In this document: positions 8,373 to 16,592 of the stretch, in pieces
How positions within the stretch are numbered: position 1 is the first letter of the stretch
How the letters are laid out: each line of letters starts with the position of its first letter
Source: Streptomyces leeuwenhoekii
GTDB taxonomy: Bacteria > Actinomycetota > Actinomycetes > Streptomycetales > Streptomycetaceae
Assembly: GCF_001013905.1 (NCBI RefSeq)
Contig: NZ_LN831790.1
Span: 4,540,001 to 4,604,000, forward strand
Direction of reading: 5' to 3'
DNA: 64,000 bases
Program-made: the position numbers and the translations under genes
Notes under the pieces: model-generated
The model's input: only the letters and a program-made list of their open reading frames with translations
Told to the model about the DNA's origin: nothing
Database searches by the model: none

Positions 8373-8813
8373 ATGAACGACGCAGCTCCCGACTCCCCGC
8401 CCATCCGCTTCGACACGAAGATCGCCGTGCTGCTCCGCGACGACCTGGAGACGTGGCAGCGCCTGAACGTCACCGCGTTCCTCGTCAGCGGCCTGGGCAC
8501 ACGGCTCCCCGAGGTGATCGGCGAGTCCTACGAGGACGCCGACGGCGTGCCGTACCTGCCGATGTTCCGCCAGCCGGTGCTGGTCTTCGAGGGCGGCAAG
8601 GAGATGCTGACGGCCGCCCACGCGCGCGTGCTGTCCCGTGCCCTGCCGTGCGCGGTCTTCACCAGCGACCTGTTCGCCACGGGCAACGACCGCGACAACC
8701 GGGCGGCCGTCCGCGCCGTGCCGACCGGTGAGCTGGATCTGGTGGGGCTCGCGCTGTACGGCCCGAAGAACGGCGTGGACAAGGTGCTGAAGGGGGCGCG
8801 GATGCACCCCTGA
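8373..8813 (+). CDS. DUF2000 domain protein
   Basis: A 146-residue protein matching DUF2000, a family with a peptidyl-tRNA hydrolase II-like fold. Visible conserved blocks are KIAVLLRDDLETWQRLNVTAFLVSGL at the N-terminus and ELDLVGLALYGPKNGVDKVLKG at the C-terminus. It probably binds a small ligand or nucleic acid; no catalytic role is established. It is divergent from the AraC regulator, which is its likely controller. It converges on the MFS gene, with a strong hairpin between. Confidence 0.88.
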   Translation: MNDAAPDSPPIRFDTKIAVLLRDDLETWQRLNVTAFLVSGLGTRLPEVIGESYEDADGVPYLPMFRQPVLVFEGGKEMLTAAHARVLSRALPCAVFTSDLFATGNDRDNRAAVRAVPTGELDLVGLALYGPKNGVDKVLKGARMHP

Positions 8814-8866
8814 GGGCCGGGTGAGAGCCAGGTGAGAGCCGGGTGGGTCCCGGGTGGGGACGGCTC

Positions 8867-8906
8867 GCCGACGGCACCGGGACGGCCTCCCCCCGGTGCC
8901 GTCGGC
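8867..8906. terminator. Bidirectional hairpin between DUF2000 and MFS genes
   Basis: Perfect 15-bp arms at 8867-8881 and 8892-8906 flank a 10-base loop. It lies between the convergent DUF2000 and MFS genes, directly at the MFS stop codon. There is no T-tract on either strand, as is common in Streptomyces. Confidence 0.75.
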
Positions 8907-8910
8907 GGCC

Positions 8911-10191
8911 TCACACCGCCTCGGCGGCCTCGGACCTCGCGGCCGGGGGCGCCCCGGGACCGGCCGGCCGGGCGGCCGTCTTCTCGGCGGGCAGCCGGCG
9001 CATCAGGACCGCGTACCCGGCCCCCGCCGCCGTACCGATGACCGCGCACAGCCCCCACAGCCACGCCGCCCCGAACCGGTCGATGACGAAACCGGACATC
9101 ACCGGGGCGACGAGGGCGGCGACGGACCAGGACATCGTGTACATGCCCTGGTAGCGCCCGCGCCCCCGCGTGGGGGAGAGGCGTACGACGAGCCCGGTCT
9201 GCGTCGGCGCGTTGACGATCTCGGCCAGCGTCCACACGCAGACGGTGAGCGCGAACACCCCCACGGACCCGGCGAAGGCGGTCAGCCCGAAGCCGTACCC
9301 CGCGACCAGTGAGGACAACACCAGCAGCCGCCGCGGGTCCCGGTGCTCGATGAACCGGGTGACCGGGATCTGCAGTGCGACGATCAGCACGCCGTTCACG
9401 GCGACCGCCAGGCCGTAGTCGGCGGGTGTGAACCCGGCCTGGCCCATGGCCACCGGCAGCCCCACCGACCCCTGCTGGAAGATCAGCGCGACGAGGAAGG
9501 ACAGCCCGACGAGGCTCATGAAGCGCCCGTCGCGCAGAACGGTGCCGAGCGACACCGCGGCGGTGTCCGAGGGCCCGCCCGCCGCCGGGTCCTCGGCGGG
9601 CCGGGACTCCGGCAGCTTCACGAACACGAGGATCGCGCAGGCCATCGTCATGCCCGCCTCGATCAGGAACCCGGTGAGATAGCTGACCTCGGCGATGAAG
9701 CCCGCCGCCATGGACGACACGGCGAAGCCGAGGTTGATGGCCCAGTAGTTCAGGGAGAAGGCCCGGATACGGTCCTCGGGCCGCACGATGTCCGCCATCA
9801 TCGCCTGCACCGCCGGCCGGGAGGCGTTGGAGGCCATGCCGACCAGGAACGCCACGGCCGCGATGGCCACCGGATCGCGCATGAACCCCAGCAGCGCCAC
9901 GGAGACGGCCGTCGACGCCTGCGCCACCAGCAGCGTGGGCCGCCGCCCGAAGCGGTCCGTCATCACCCCGGCTCCCAGGGACGAGATCACCCCGCCCAGC
10001 CCGTGCAGGGACGCGACCAGACCGGCGTAGGAGGCGGAGTAGCCGCGGTCCAGGGTCAGGTACAGCGCCATGAAGGTGGCGACGAAGGCGCCGAGCCGGT
10101 TGACGAGTGTGCTGGTCCACAGCCACCAGAACTCGCGGGGAAGCCCGGAGACCGTCTCCCGGGCGGCGCGTCTCAGTGTGGCCAGTGGCAT
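8911..10191 (-). CDS. MFS transporter (12 TM drug/sugar efflux type)
   Basis: A 426-residue inner-membrane carrier of the major facilitator superfamily with about 12 hydrophobic helices. The motif-A-like loop GAGVMTDRFGRRPTLLVAQ lies between TM2 and TM3. The central cytoplasmic loop (ESRPAEDPAAGGPSD) and the C-terminal tail are polar. The substrate cannot be read from sequence; such carriers usually export drugs or small metabolites by proton antiport. The ATG at 10191 has GGGGGA four to five bases upstream, unlike the ATG at 10203. Confidence 0.88.
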   Translation of the reverse strand: MPLATLRRAARETVSGLPREFWWLWTSTLVNRLGAFVATFMALYLTLDRGYSASYAGLVASLHGLGGVISSLGAGVMTDRFGRRPTLLVAQASTAVSVALLGFMRDPVAIAAVAFLVGMASNASRPAVQAMMADIVRPEDRIRAFSLNYWAINLGFAVSSMAAGFIAEVSYLTGFLIEAGMTMACAILVFVKLPESRPAEDPAAGGPSDTAAVSLGTVLRDGRFMSLVGLSFLVALIFQQGSVGLPVAMGQAGFTPADYGLAVAVNGVLIVALQIPVTRFIEHRDPRRLLVLSSLVAGYGFGLTAFAGSVGVFALTVCVWTLAEIVNAPTQTGLVVRLSPTRGRGRYQGMYTMSWSVAALVAPVMSGFVIDRFGAAWLWGLCAVIGTAAGAGYAVLMRRLPAEKTAARPAGPGAPPAARSEAAEAV

Positions 10192-10364
10192 CGGGTCCCC
10201 CACGGATGGAAACGGGTGCGAGCGGCATCTGTAAGCGGCTCACGCGGCGAGCACATATTACGGAGCGCGCTTCCCCGCAGGCCACTCGATTAACAGACGT
10301 CACCGGCCGTCCGGCCGCTGGGCAGCCGGGCGGAGGGGGGAATGCGTGGATTACGCTCTGAGGC

Positions 10365-11126
10365 ATGGCCGACGCACCGTACAAGCTGATCCTCCTCCGC
10401 CACGGCGAGAGCGAGTGGAACGAGAAGAACCTGTTCACCGGCTGGGTGGACGTCAACCTCACCCCGAAGGGCGAGAAGGAGGCGACGCGCGGCGGCGAGC
10501 TGCTCAAGGACGCCGGTCTGCTCCCCGACGTGGTGCACACCTCCCTCCAGAAGCGCGCGATCCGCACCGCGCAGCTCGCGCTGGAGGCCGCCGACCGCCT
10601 CTGGATCCCGGTCCAGCGCTCCTGGCGCCTGAACGAGCGCCACTACGGCGCCCTCCAGGGCAAGGACAAGGCCCAGACGCTCGCCGAGTTCGGCGAGGAG
10701 CAGTTCATGCTGTGGCGCCGCTCCTACGACACCCCGCCGCCCCCGCTGGACCGCGACGCCGAGTACTCCCAGTTCTCCGACCCGCGCTACGCGACCCTCC
10801 CGCCGGAGCTGCGCCCCCGGACGGAGTGCCTGAAGGACGTCGTCGTCCGCATGCTGCCGTACTGGTTCGACAGCATCGTCCCCGACCTCCTCACCGGCCG
10901 CACGGTCCTGATCGCCGCCCACGGCAACAGCCTGCGCGCCCTGGTCAAGCACCTGGACGGCATCTCCGACGCCGACATCGCCGGCCTGAACATCCCCACC
11001 GGCATCCCGCTCTCCTACGAACTCGACGCCGACTTCAAGCCGCTCAACCCCGGCGGCACGTACCTCGACCCGGAGGCCGCCGCAGCCGCCATCGAGGCGG
11101 TCAAGAACCAGGGCAAGAAGAAGTAA
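10365..11126 (+). CDS. gpmA: 2,3-bisphosphoglycerate-dependent phosphoglycerate mutase
   Basis: A 253-residue cytoplasmic glycolytic enzyme interconverting 3- and 2-phosphoglycerate. The catalytic phosphohistidine motif [20 protein letters not shown] at the N-terminus, the [12 protein letters not shown] region, the [12 protein letters not shown] segment and the second active-site histidine in [17 protein letters not shown] are intact, and the length fits bacterial dPGM. TACGCT seven bases before the ATG suggests a leaderless transcript. A bidirectional hairpin follows. Confidence 0.96.
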   Translation: MADAPYKLILLRHGESEWNEKNLFTGWVDVNLTPKGEKEATRGGELLKDAGLLPDVVHTSLQKRAIRTAQLALEAADRLWIPVQRSWRLNERHYGALQGKDKAQTLAEFGEEQFMLWRRSYDTPPPPLDRDAEYSQFSDPRYATLPPELRPRTECLKDVVVRMLPYWFDSIVPDLLTGRTVLIAAHGNSLRALVKHLDGISDADIAGLNIPTGIPLSYELDADFKPLNPGGTYLDPEAAAAAIEAVKNQGKKK

Positions 11127-11139
11127 GCCCTCGCTGCAA

Positions 11140-11174
11140 GCCCCCTACCCGCGGTTTCTCCGCCGGTAGGGGGC
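11140..11174. terminator. Bidirectional terminator gpmA / kinase
   Basis: Ten perfect base pairs (11140-11149 with 11165-11174, GCCCCCTACC type arms) enclose a 15-base loop that contains further short pairing. It sits between the convergent gpmA and fructosamine-kinase-like genes. Confidence 0.75.
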
Positions 11175-11209
11175 CGCTGTCGGCACCGGAGGCATCGTCG
11201 GGGCCGGGC

Positions 11210-12094
11210 TCAAGGCCGCTGCCGGAACGGGGCGAGCGTGGCGCGCACGAGGGCGGCGGCGCCCCAGTCGGGGTCGAACTGGGCGATCACGGCCAGGTGC
11301 TGGCGTAGCTGGAGGATCGGCATCCGCTCGCGCCAGTCGCGGTCGAGCCCGGTCAGCTCGGCGTACAGCTCGAAGAACACGTGCGCCTCGGGCGGCGGCG
11401 CCGTCGTCCACAGGTGGGCCAGGTCGACCTCGGCCCATGTGTACGACACGGCCGGGTCGATCAGCGCGGGCTGTCCGTCGGGGGTGGCCATGACGTTCAG
11501 CGCCCACAGGTCGCCGTGCGTCAGACATGCGGGCCTGACCGGCAGCAGCTCGGGCAGCCGGTCGCACAGCCGCTCCAGTGCCGCCCGGTCCGCGGCGTCG
11601 AGCGCCTCCTGGACGCGACGCTCGCCGAGCCAGCGCAGCAGACGGTGCTGCGCGAAGAACTCGAACCCGTCGTCGTTCCAGGTGTTCACCTGCCGACGAC
11701 GGCCCAGCCAGTTGTCCCGGTGCCAGCCGAACCGGGGGGACCGCGTAGTGGTGTGCAGGTGGGCGAGCGTATGCGCGAGCTGCTCCCATAAGGCCTCGGT
11801 GCCCGGCCGGGGCCGCAGCACGGACAGCACGAGCAGGTCGCGGTCCGCGAGGACGACCTCGGGCGTGGCGCCGCCACCCGCCTCGCGCAGCGCCGTGAGA
11901 CCTTCGGCCTCCGCGGCGAAGACGTCGTCCGACGGTGGCTCGCCGAACGCCTTGACGAACACCGACGTGCCGTCTCGGCGGCGCGCGAGCCCCGCGATCG
12001 CGGCGAGGCCCCCGGTGGCCGGCTCGACCGCGACGATGTCGGTCAGCCCGGCCGCGTGGAGGCGTTCGAGCAGGAAGGACGTCGTGTCTGTCAC
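11210..12094 (-). CDS. Fructosamine kinase / APH-fold phosphotransferase
   Basis: A 294-residue protein of the fructosamine kinase family, which has the aminoglycoside phosphotransferase fold. The catalytic loop THGDLWALN and the metal-binding LIDPAVSYTWAEVDLA (DPAV...EADLA signature) are intact, and an N-terminal VFVKAF holds the ATP-binding lysine. The family phosphorylates ketosamines on glycated amines or proteins, allowing deglycation. The GTG start has GGAGGAG seven bases upstream (12102-12108). It is divergent from a small cold-shock-like gene. Confidence 0.85.
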   Translation of the reverse strand: MTDTTSFLLERLHAAGLTDIVAVEPATGGLAAIAGLARRRDGTSVFVKAFGEPPSDDVFAAEAEGLTALREAGGGATPEVVLADRDLLVLSVLRPRPGTEALWEQLAHTLAHLHTTTRSPRFGWHRDNWLGRRRQVNTWNDDGFEFFAQHRLLRWLGERRVQEALDAADRAALERLCDRLPELLPVRPACLTHGDLWALNVMATPDGQPALIDPAVSYTWAEVDLAHLWTTAPPPEAHVFFELYAELTGLDRDWRERMPILQLRQHLAVIAQFDPDWGAAALVRATLAPFRQRP

Positions 12095-12162
12095 GGGTGT
12101 GCTCCTCCGCGCTGCCCGAGCTGAGGTTTCCGGTACGCCGACGGAACCCGTAGGGTCCCCGC

Positions 12163-12387
12163 ATGGTGACTGCGACTGTGCGTGAGTGGCACGACGAGGA
12201 GGGGTGGGGCGTCCTCGACTCCCCGGAGACCCCCGGCGGTTGTTGGGCCCACTACTCCGACATCCAGGTGGCGGGCTTCCGCACGCTGTCGCCCGGACAG
12301 CGGGTAGACCTCCGGTGGGAGGCCCCTGGCTTCAAGCAGGACGGGTACGACTACCGAGCGGTGGACGTCGTGCCTCGGCCTGCCTGA
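12163..12387 (+). CDS. Small cold-shock-domain-like protein
   Basis: A 74-residue single-domain protein with a cold-shock (OB) fold signature: VREWHDEEGWGVLDSPETPGGCWAHYSDIQVAGFRTLSPGQRVDLRWE. The RNP motifs are degenerate compared with true CspA (RNP1 KGFGFI is EGWGVL; RNP2 VFAHY is CWAHY). This suggests altered or lost nucleic-acid binding. TAGGGT six bases before the ATG points to a leaderless mRNA. It differs clearly from the canonical cold-shock gene at 18.0 kb. Confidence 0.8.
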   Translation: MVTATVREWHDEEGWGVLDSPETPGGCWAHYSDIQVAGFRTLSPGQRVDLRWEAPGFKQDGYDYRAVDVVPRPA

Positions 12388-12437
12388 CACCCACACCCGA
12401 CATCAGCGGCGGTAGACAGCGGCGGCGGCCAGCGACG

Positions 12438-12800
12438 TCATCCCTCGCGGTGCTGAGCGAACACCCGCTGCTGCTCGTCCCGCCAGCTCCAGTCGGCCGG
12501 CCGGGAGAAGGGCAGGCTCCGGGCGAGGCTGGAGAACTGTTCGGACGGCTCCCGGCTGGCCTTGTTCACCACGATCGCCGAGAGCATCGGTGCTCGTCCG
12601 TCCTCGTTGCGGTGCAGACAGACATCCTTGAGCAGGTAGGTCATGACTCCGCGGTAGGGCGGTACGGAGTCGAAGCCCTGTGCCGCCAGTTCGGCGCTCA
12701 GTTCCCCGTACGTGATGGTCTGCCCCTGCCGGGCCCGCTTCCGCAGGATTTCCACGGCCGCTTCGACCGCTGCCGAATACTCCGGATCCTTGATCCTCAT
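12438..12800 (-). CDS. Conserved hypothetical protein
   Basis: A 120-residue soluble protein I do not recognise. It starts MRIKDPEYSAAVEAAVEILRKR, then GQTITYGELSAEL and PPYRGVMTYLLKDVCLHRNEDGR, a charged helical pattern that could form a small winged-helix or all-alpha domain. The ATG at 12800 follows a run of G; the open frame extends upstream to 12875 without a better start. It lies at the left edge of the rearranged 12.4-16.5 kb patch. Confidence 0.65.
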   Translation of the reverse strand: MRIKDPEYSAAVEAAVEILRKRARQGQTITYGELSAELAAQGFDSVPPYRGVMTYLLKDVCLHRNEDGRAPMLSAIVVNKASREPSEQFSSLARSLPFSRPADWSWRDEQQRVFAQHREG

Positions 12801-13488
12801 GGCCCCCCCATCGCGTGGACACTGCCCAGCCCGCACATCGTACCGGCCCGGTCCCAGCGAGGCCTGACGGTTCATCAGGCGGCGGTACGGGACGAAGAGG
12901 CGCGCGGCCGGCGCTGGCAGGTCTCGCTCTTGGCCATCGACGAAGCCCGGCCGTCGGTTGGGTCCCGGGCTGTTCCCGGGCCGCCCCCGGACAGAACCGG
13001 GGATGCAGCTGCACTACAGAGCTGGGCACCTCGGATGCCGGCCGCGCGCTCGCGACCCTAGCCGCAGCCACTGACAAGGCCCCTGCCTGTGGTCCCGGCC
13101 AGTGGGGGCCGGCCGCTGCCCCGGGGCCGTCGCCGGGACGGCGAGCGCGACGGGTCTTCCAGGTGCCCGTCGGTGGAGGGAGGGGCTCGGCCCGTTGGTG
13201 AACACTTGAGGCCGATCTGTCATCGGTTTTGGACAGGGGGGAGGGGGTGACGGGGGTGTGGGGCGGGGGAGTGGCATCGGATGGCACGGTCTCGCCCCTC
13301 TCCCGAACAGCTCGTCGCTGGCAGAGCAGGGCCGGGACCACTTCTGTGGGTGGCTCCGCTACGGCTGGGGGGGATCACCGCATCAGGCCGGGGGGGGGAT
13401 CCCCGGCCATGCGGTTCGATGCCGCGCGGTTACGCAGGCCGGCCGTGCTGTCAGCGGTGAGCAGTAGCCTGCGACGATCAGCCGTGGC
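12801..13488. other. Intergenic region with rearranged remnants
   Basis: A 690-bp stretch without a convincing gene. Its first 400 bp show no clear codon bias on either strand. From 13212 it holds two pieces repeated further right: 13212-13269 matches 14079-14135 (the end of the small Cys protein gene), and 13268-13350 matches 15977-16060 (the 5' end of the XRE gene). The second piece still encodes the first few codons and ribosome site of an XRE regulator on the minus strand, so it is a truncated duplicate. Confidence 0.7.
13212..13350. repeat. Joined copy of two flanking repeats (A+B)
   Basis: Segment A (13212-13269) and segment B (13268-13350) are adjacent here but are separated by 1.8 kb at 14079-14135 and 15977-16060. 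B has only scattered substitutions over about 83 bp; A is about as similar but with small indels. Orientation is the same in both places. Confidence 0.8.
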
Positions 13489-14049
13489 ATGCCTGGAGGC
13501 CTCGTGGAAGCTACCGCTCTCGTCAGCCCCGACCGGTTGTGGTCGGCGCAGGAGGTCTTGTCGCGTCCGAGTCCCGTCCCGGCGGTGGCGGGGGTCTACG
13601 GGTGGCATTTCGATCAGCCGCCCCATCCGGACCTGGACGCCGGGCGCCTGCTCTACGTCGGGATAGCCCCGCGGTACATGGCGAACCGGACCAGCACCCA
13701 GAACCTGCGCACGCGGGTGCGCTACCACTACCGGGGCAACGCGGCCGGTTCGACGCTGCGGCTCACCCTCGGCTGCTTGCTCGGGCTGGAGCTGCGCCGC
13801 GTGGGCAGTGGCAAGCGGATGACCTTCGGCAAGGCCGGCGAAACCACCCTGAGCCAGTGGATGGCGGACAACGCGCGAGTGTGCTGGATCGAGCAGGGCG
13901 AACCGTGGGAGCTGGAGTCGCTGCTCATCTCCCGGCTCGACCTCCCGCTGAACCTCGACCAGAACCGTCACCACGCGTTCCACAGCCGTTTGAAGGAGCT
14001 ACGGGCCCAAGCGCGGCAGCGCGCGCGGGAGCTGCCCATCAGCTCGTAG
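13489..14049 (+). CDS. GIY-YIG domain protein
   Basis: A 186-residue protein with a GIY-YIG-like nuclease core: AGVYGWHF stands for the GIY strand and RLLYVGIAPRYM for the YIG strand, followed by the basic segment NLRTRVRYHY and a conserved WIEQGEPWELESLLISRLDLPLNLDQN region holding a candidate catalytic Glu and the terminal Asn. Such stand-alone proteins may cut or repair DNA; the real activity is unknown. The ATG at 13489 has TAGCCT upstream at 13465-13470; a GTG at 13504 with GGAGG at 13495-13499 is an equally good start. It lies between the two copies of repeat A, which suggests arrival by rearrangement. Confidence 0.78.
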   Translation: MPGGLVEATALVSPDRLWSAQEVLSRPSPVPAVAGVYGWHFDQPPHPDLDAGRLLYVGIAPRYMANRTSTQNLRTRVRYHYRGNAAGSTLRLTLGCLLGLELRRVGSGKRMTFGKAGETTLSQWMADNARVCWIEQGEPWELESLLISRLDLPLNLDQNRHHAFHSRLKELRAQARQRARELPISS

Positions 14050-14062
14050 GCCGTTCTCCGTT

Positions 14063-14093
14063 CCGATGACAGATCGGCCCGATCTGTCATCGG
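14063..14093. terminator. Perfect 15-bp inverted repeat after GIY-YIG gene
   Basis: Arms at 14063-14077 and 14079-14093 (CCGATGACAGATCGG and complement) are perfect with one base between. The repeat overlaps the stop codon of the convergent small Cys gene. It can act as a bidirectional terminator; the lack of a loop also permits a cruciform or a protein-binding site. Only one arm occurs in the left repeat copy at 13212. Confidence 0.65.
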
Positions 14094-14317
14094 TTCGGCA
14101 GGTGCGGAGGGGGTGACGGGGGTGTGGGGCGGGGGTCGTGGGGGTGGGCGCGGATGAGGACGTTGCAGTCCGAGACCGCGGAGCCGTTGCCGGCGGCCCG
14201 GGCCGCTCGCCGTTTCCGGGCGAGGTCCTGGCATGTCTCGCAGTCGGCCACCGGGTCGGGATCGGCCGGGAGCATGCCCAGGAAGGGGGCCGGGCTCATC
14301 GTGGTCGGGGAGGTCAT
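14087..14317 (-). CDS. Small Cys-containing hypothetical protein
   Basis: A 76-residue protein of unknown function. A CETC motif near residue 26 is followed by a basic stretch (RKRRAARAAG), a single further Cys (SDCN) and a Pro/His-rich tail ending HLPNR. Its ATG overlaps the stop of the preceding gene (ATGA), so the two are translationally coupled. The 3' end belongs to repeat A, also found at 13212-13269 in frameshifted form. Confidence 0.65.
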   Translation of the reverse strand: MTSPTTMSPAPFLGMLPADPDPVADCETCQDLARKRRAARAAGNGSAVSDCNVLIRAHPHDPRPTPPSPPPHLPNR

Positions 14318-14688
14318 CGGCGGTACTTCCTCATCAGCCGGGACAGGCCGCGGCCGGTCTCGCACCGGGTCACGTCGTCGACACAGGGCTCGCACACGGT
14401 GACGTGCGCGTAGAGCGCGTGGTGGGCGCGGCGGCCGACGCAGGGCGCGCAAGCGCGTGGCCACCAGCGGCCGTCGGCACCGGTCCGCTCGCCGAGGTCG
14501 ACGGCCGTCTCCACGGTCAGCCGCACCGGGCACCACAGGCACACCGCGCCACGGGCCCGGTCGGAGGTCAACGTGTCGAGCGGGGGAAGTACGAGAAGGT
14601 CCAGCACCTCGGACGGCACGTCGTGCACGCCGCTCACGATGGCGCTCGGCACGGCCGCGGTCTCCACAGTCGGGGTGTTCCGTTCCAC
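14314..14688 (-). CDS. Cys-rich zinc-ribbon-like hypothetical protein
   Basis: A 124-residue protein of unknown function with three CxxC-like knots: CLWC, CAPC and CEPC, plus a later single Cys. This spacing could bind one or two zinc ions. A GTG at 14688 is preferred because TACGGT sits seven bases upstream (leaderless); the frame runs on to 14730 without a ribosome site. It lies 58 bp downstream of the XRE regulator and is coupled to the next small gene, so the three genes likely form one functional set. Confidence 0.7.
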   Translation of the reverse strand: MERNTPTVETAAVPSAIVSGVHDVPSEVLDLLVLPPLDTLTSDRARGAVCLWCPVRLTVETAVDLGERTGADGRWWPRACAPCVGRRAHHALYAHVTVCEPCVDDVTRCETGRGLSRLMRKYRR

Positions 14689-14745
14689 GTGAGTGACCGT
14701 AGAGGCCCTCCGATCGGGGCAGAGGCACAATTTGTGCCCCCCTGA

Positions 14746-15996
14746 TCACGCGGCCAGCAGGCCCAGCTTGACCGCGAGTTCGGAGGCGCGGCGCCGCCGG
14801 ACGGCGCTCTTCGCCTCGGCCTCCTCGAGGACGATCCGCTTCGCGTAGCCGTTGTACTTGATCGTCTCGGGAGCGGCCTCGTGCGCCTGGGCCAGCGTGG
14901 CCAGCGCGACATCGGGCTGCCCGTCTAGCTGGTAGCCGCGCGCCTCCTCGATGCGGTGCCGGGCGCGACGGGGACGGGACGGGATCACCACGGCGTCGGC
15001 TGCGGCGGCCTGCCTGACGGACTCGCCGCCCTGGTGCAGCTCCACCGCGACGGTCACGGCGTGAGCGCCCATGATGGCCTTCGAGAACGAGGTGACGGGG
15101 TGGTAGTAGCCACCGGGCAGGCGGGCCGCCATTTCCCGGGCCTGGTCCCAGTACCGCCACGCGGTGCCGGTCTCGCCGCGCCGGGCCGCGGTGTAGCCGG
15201 CCTCGAACGTCAACGCACCGGTGATGGCGAGGACATCGGCGCTCGCGTCGGGAAGCAGTGGTTCGAGGTGGGCGAGGGTCTGGTGGGTGACCTCGTCGGC
15301 GGCGTCGAAGTGGGCGGGCCCGCCGTCCCGGTGCGCCTGCGCGGCGAGCCAGGCGGCGACGCCGATGGCGTGCGGGTCCTCCGACTCCTGCGCCGCGACG
15401 AGACCGCGTTCGGCCACCCGCCACAGGAGCGCGGCGTCGGGCTGGTAGGCCACGAAGAACTGGGCCAGGGAGTAGACCTCGGCGAGGATGGCCTGCGCCC
15501 GGCGCCGGTCCGGGACAGTGTCCGCGTGCCGGACCGCGTCCCGCGCGTCACGGATGAGGTCGGGAAGCAGGGCGCCGATGACGTCTCGATGGTTGGGTGC
15601 GCCGTGGCGCGCGGACCATGCCCGGTCGAGACGGGCCCGCACGTGCGCGGCGGACGGAGCCTCCCGGGCGGCGCCGAGCGGGAACGCGTCCACGGCCGCC
15701 TTCACCGCGGGCAGGCGAGGATGACCGGGGCCGGTGAACAGGCCGACCCGCATGGACTGGTCACCGGTCAGGTCGGAGAGGTCACGGACACGCAGGATCT
15801 CGGCCAGCCTCAGCACCACGTCGAGCTTCGGAGTCTTCAGCCGTCCGGTCTCGACGCTCTTCACCCACGAGCCGGACCGGCCGGCGAGCCCGCCGAGCTG
15901 ATCACGGGTCAGCCCGCGTCGGGTACGGAGGATCTGCAGACGTTGCCCGAACACCAACGGGTCGGTGTAGGGGTCCGGAGTGGCATCAGATGGCAC
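14746..15996 (-). CDS. XRE-family regulator with TPR-like C-terminal domain
   Basis: A 416-residue regulator. Residues ~11-65 are a Cro/CI helix-turn-helix (LQILRTRRGLTRDQLGGLAGRSGSWVKSVETGR). The remaining ~340 residues are helical repeats resembling TPR units of the kind found in actinomycete XRE regulators controlled by peptides or small proteins. The GTG at 15996 has GAGAGGGG about eight bases upstream. Two small Cys-containing genes follow on the same strand and are plausible partners or targets. A truncated copy of its 5' end lies at 13268-13350. Confidence 0.87.
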   Translation of the reverse strand: MPSDATPDPYTDPLVFGQRLQILRTRRGLTRDQLGGLAGRSGSWVKSVETGRLKTPKLDVVLRLAEILRVRDLSDLTGDQSMRVGLFTGPGHPRLPAVKAAVDAFPLGAAREAPSAAHVRARLDRAWSARHGAPNHRDVIGALLPDLIRDARDAVRHADTVPDRRRAQAILAEVYSLAQFFVAYQPDAALLWRVAERGLVAAQESEDPHAIGVAAWLAAQAHRDGGPAHFDAADEVTHQTLAHLEPLLPDASADVLAITGALTFEAGYTAARRGETGTAWRYWDQAREMAARLPGGYYHPVTSFSKAIMGAHAVTVAVELHQGGESVRQAAAADAVVIPSRPRRARHRIEEARGYQLDGQPDVALATLAQAHEAAPETIKYNGYAKRIVLEEAEAKSAVRRRRASELAVKLGLLAA

Positions 15997-16060
15997 GGTC
16001 TCGCCCCTCTCAGGAACAGCTCGTCACTGTCAGGGTAGGGGCCGGGGCCTCTTCTGTGGG
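15977..16060. repeat. Repeat B, right copy (XRE gene 5' end)
   Basis: This 84-bp segment contains the start codon, ribosome-binding site and upstream region of the XRE gene. It matches 13268-13350 in the same orientation with scattered substitutions. Confidence 0.8.
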
Positions 16061-16210
16061 GCTGTGCCGGGACCGGGTGGGCCCCGCACCTGGCCGTGAC
16101 GGGGCCTCCGGGGTGTGGCGGACGGCTGGCCCCAAGCGGGGCTCGCCTCACGGCAGTTGACCGAGTCGGCGGGGGCCCGCCGGTCTCGGTGAGGCACTGA
16201 CCTGCCGACC

Positions 16211-16510
16211 ATGGCAGAGACTCAAGACATTCCGGCCGCAGATCCTGGTGGCCCCGTCAACTCGGCGGGACCGCGTCCGGGCAAGCCACCATCCGGCGCA
16301 TCGAGGAGTTGTACGGGGACCGGCTCTCCGAAGAGGACTGGCGCCCGTGCGGGACGAGGCCGGAACCGCGATGGCAGAACCTCGTCGCCTGGGAACACAA
16401 GAATCTGATGCGGGACGGCCTTCTCGAGTGTGGCCGCCCGCGCGACACCTGGACGCTGACGGAGGCGGGCAAGGCCGCGGCGGGTGTGACCGGCGCCGGC
16501 GCGGACTCGG
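16211..16510 (+). pseudogene. Frameshifted winged-helix domain remnant
   Basis: The ATG frame at 16211 gives a plausible start (MAETQDIPAADPGG), but the coding signal then moves to another frame. That frame reads LGGTASGQATIRRIEELYGDRLSEEDWRPCG, then RWQNLVAWEHKNLMRDGLLE and DTWTLTEAGKAAAG. This pattern resembles the N-terminal winged-helix domain found in Mrr-type restriction endonucleases and related actinomycete proteins. Neither frame alone makes a full domain, so a single indel near 16255-16265 most likely broke the gene. Downstream of ~16510 the similarity ends where the opposite-strand gene begins. A sequencing error is an alternative explanation. Confidence 0.55.
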
Positions 16511-16592
16511 CGGTGGGGCGACCGAGCACGCGCCGCGGTGGCCTGGGCGCTGGGCCGGCAGGCGGCCGGGGGACGGCCCGGTCGGTCCTCCC

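Noticed and set aside
12403..13341. 312-residue minus-strand frame including an XRE-like start
   Set aside because: Only its first few codons match the real XRE gene (repeat B); the rest is noncoding composition, so it is a truncated duplicate.
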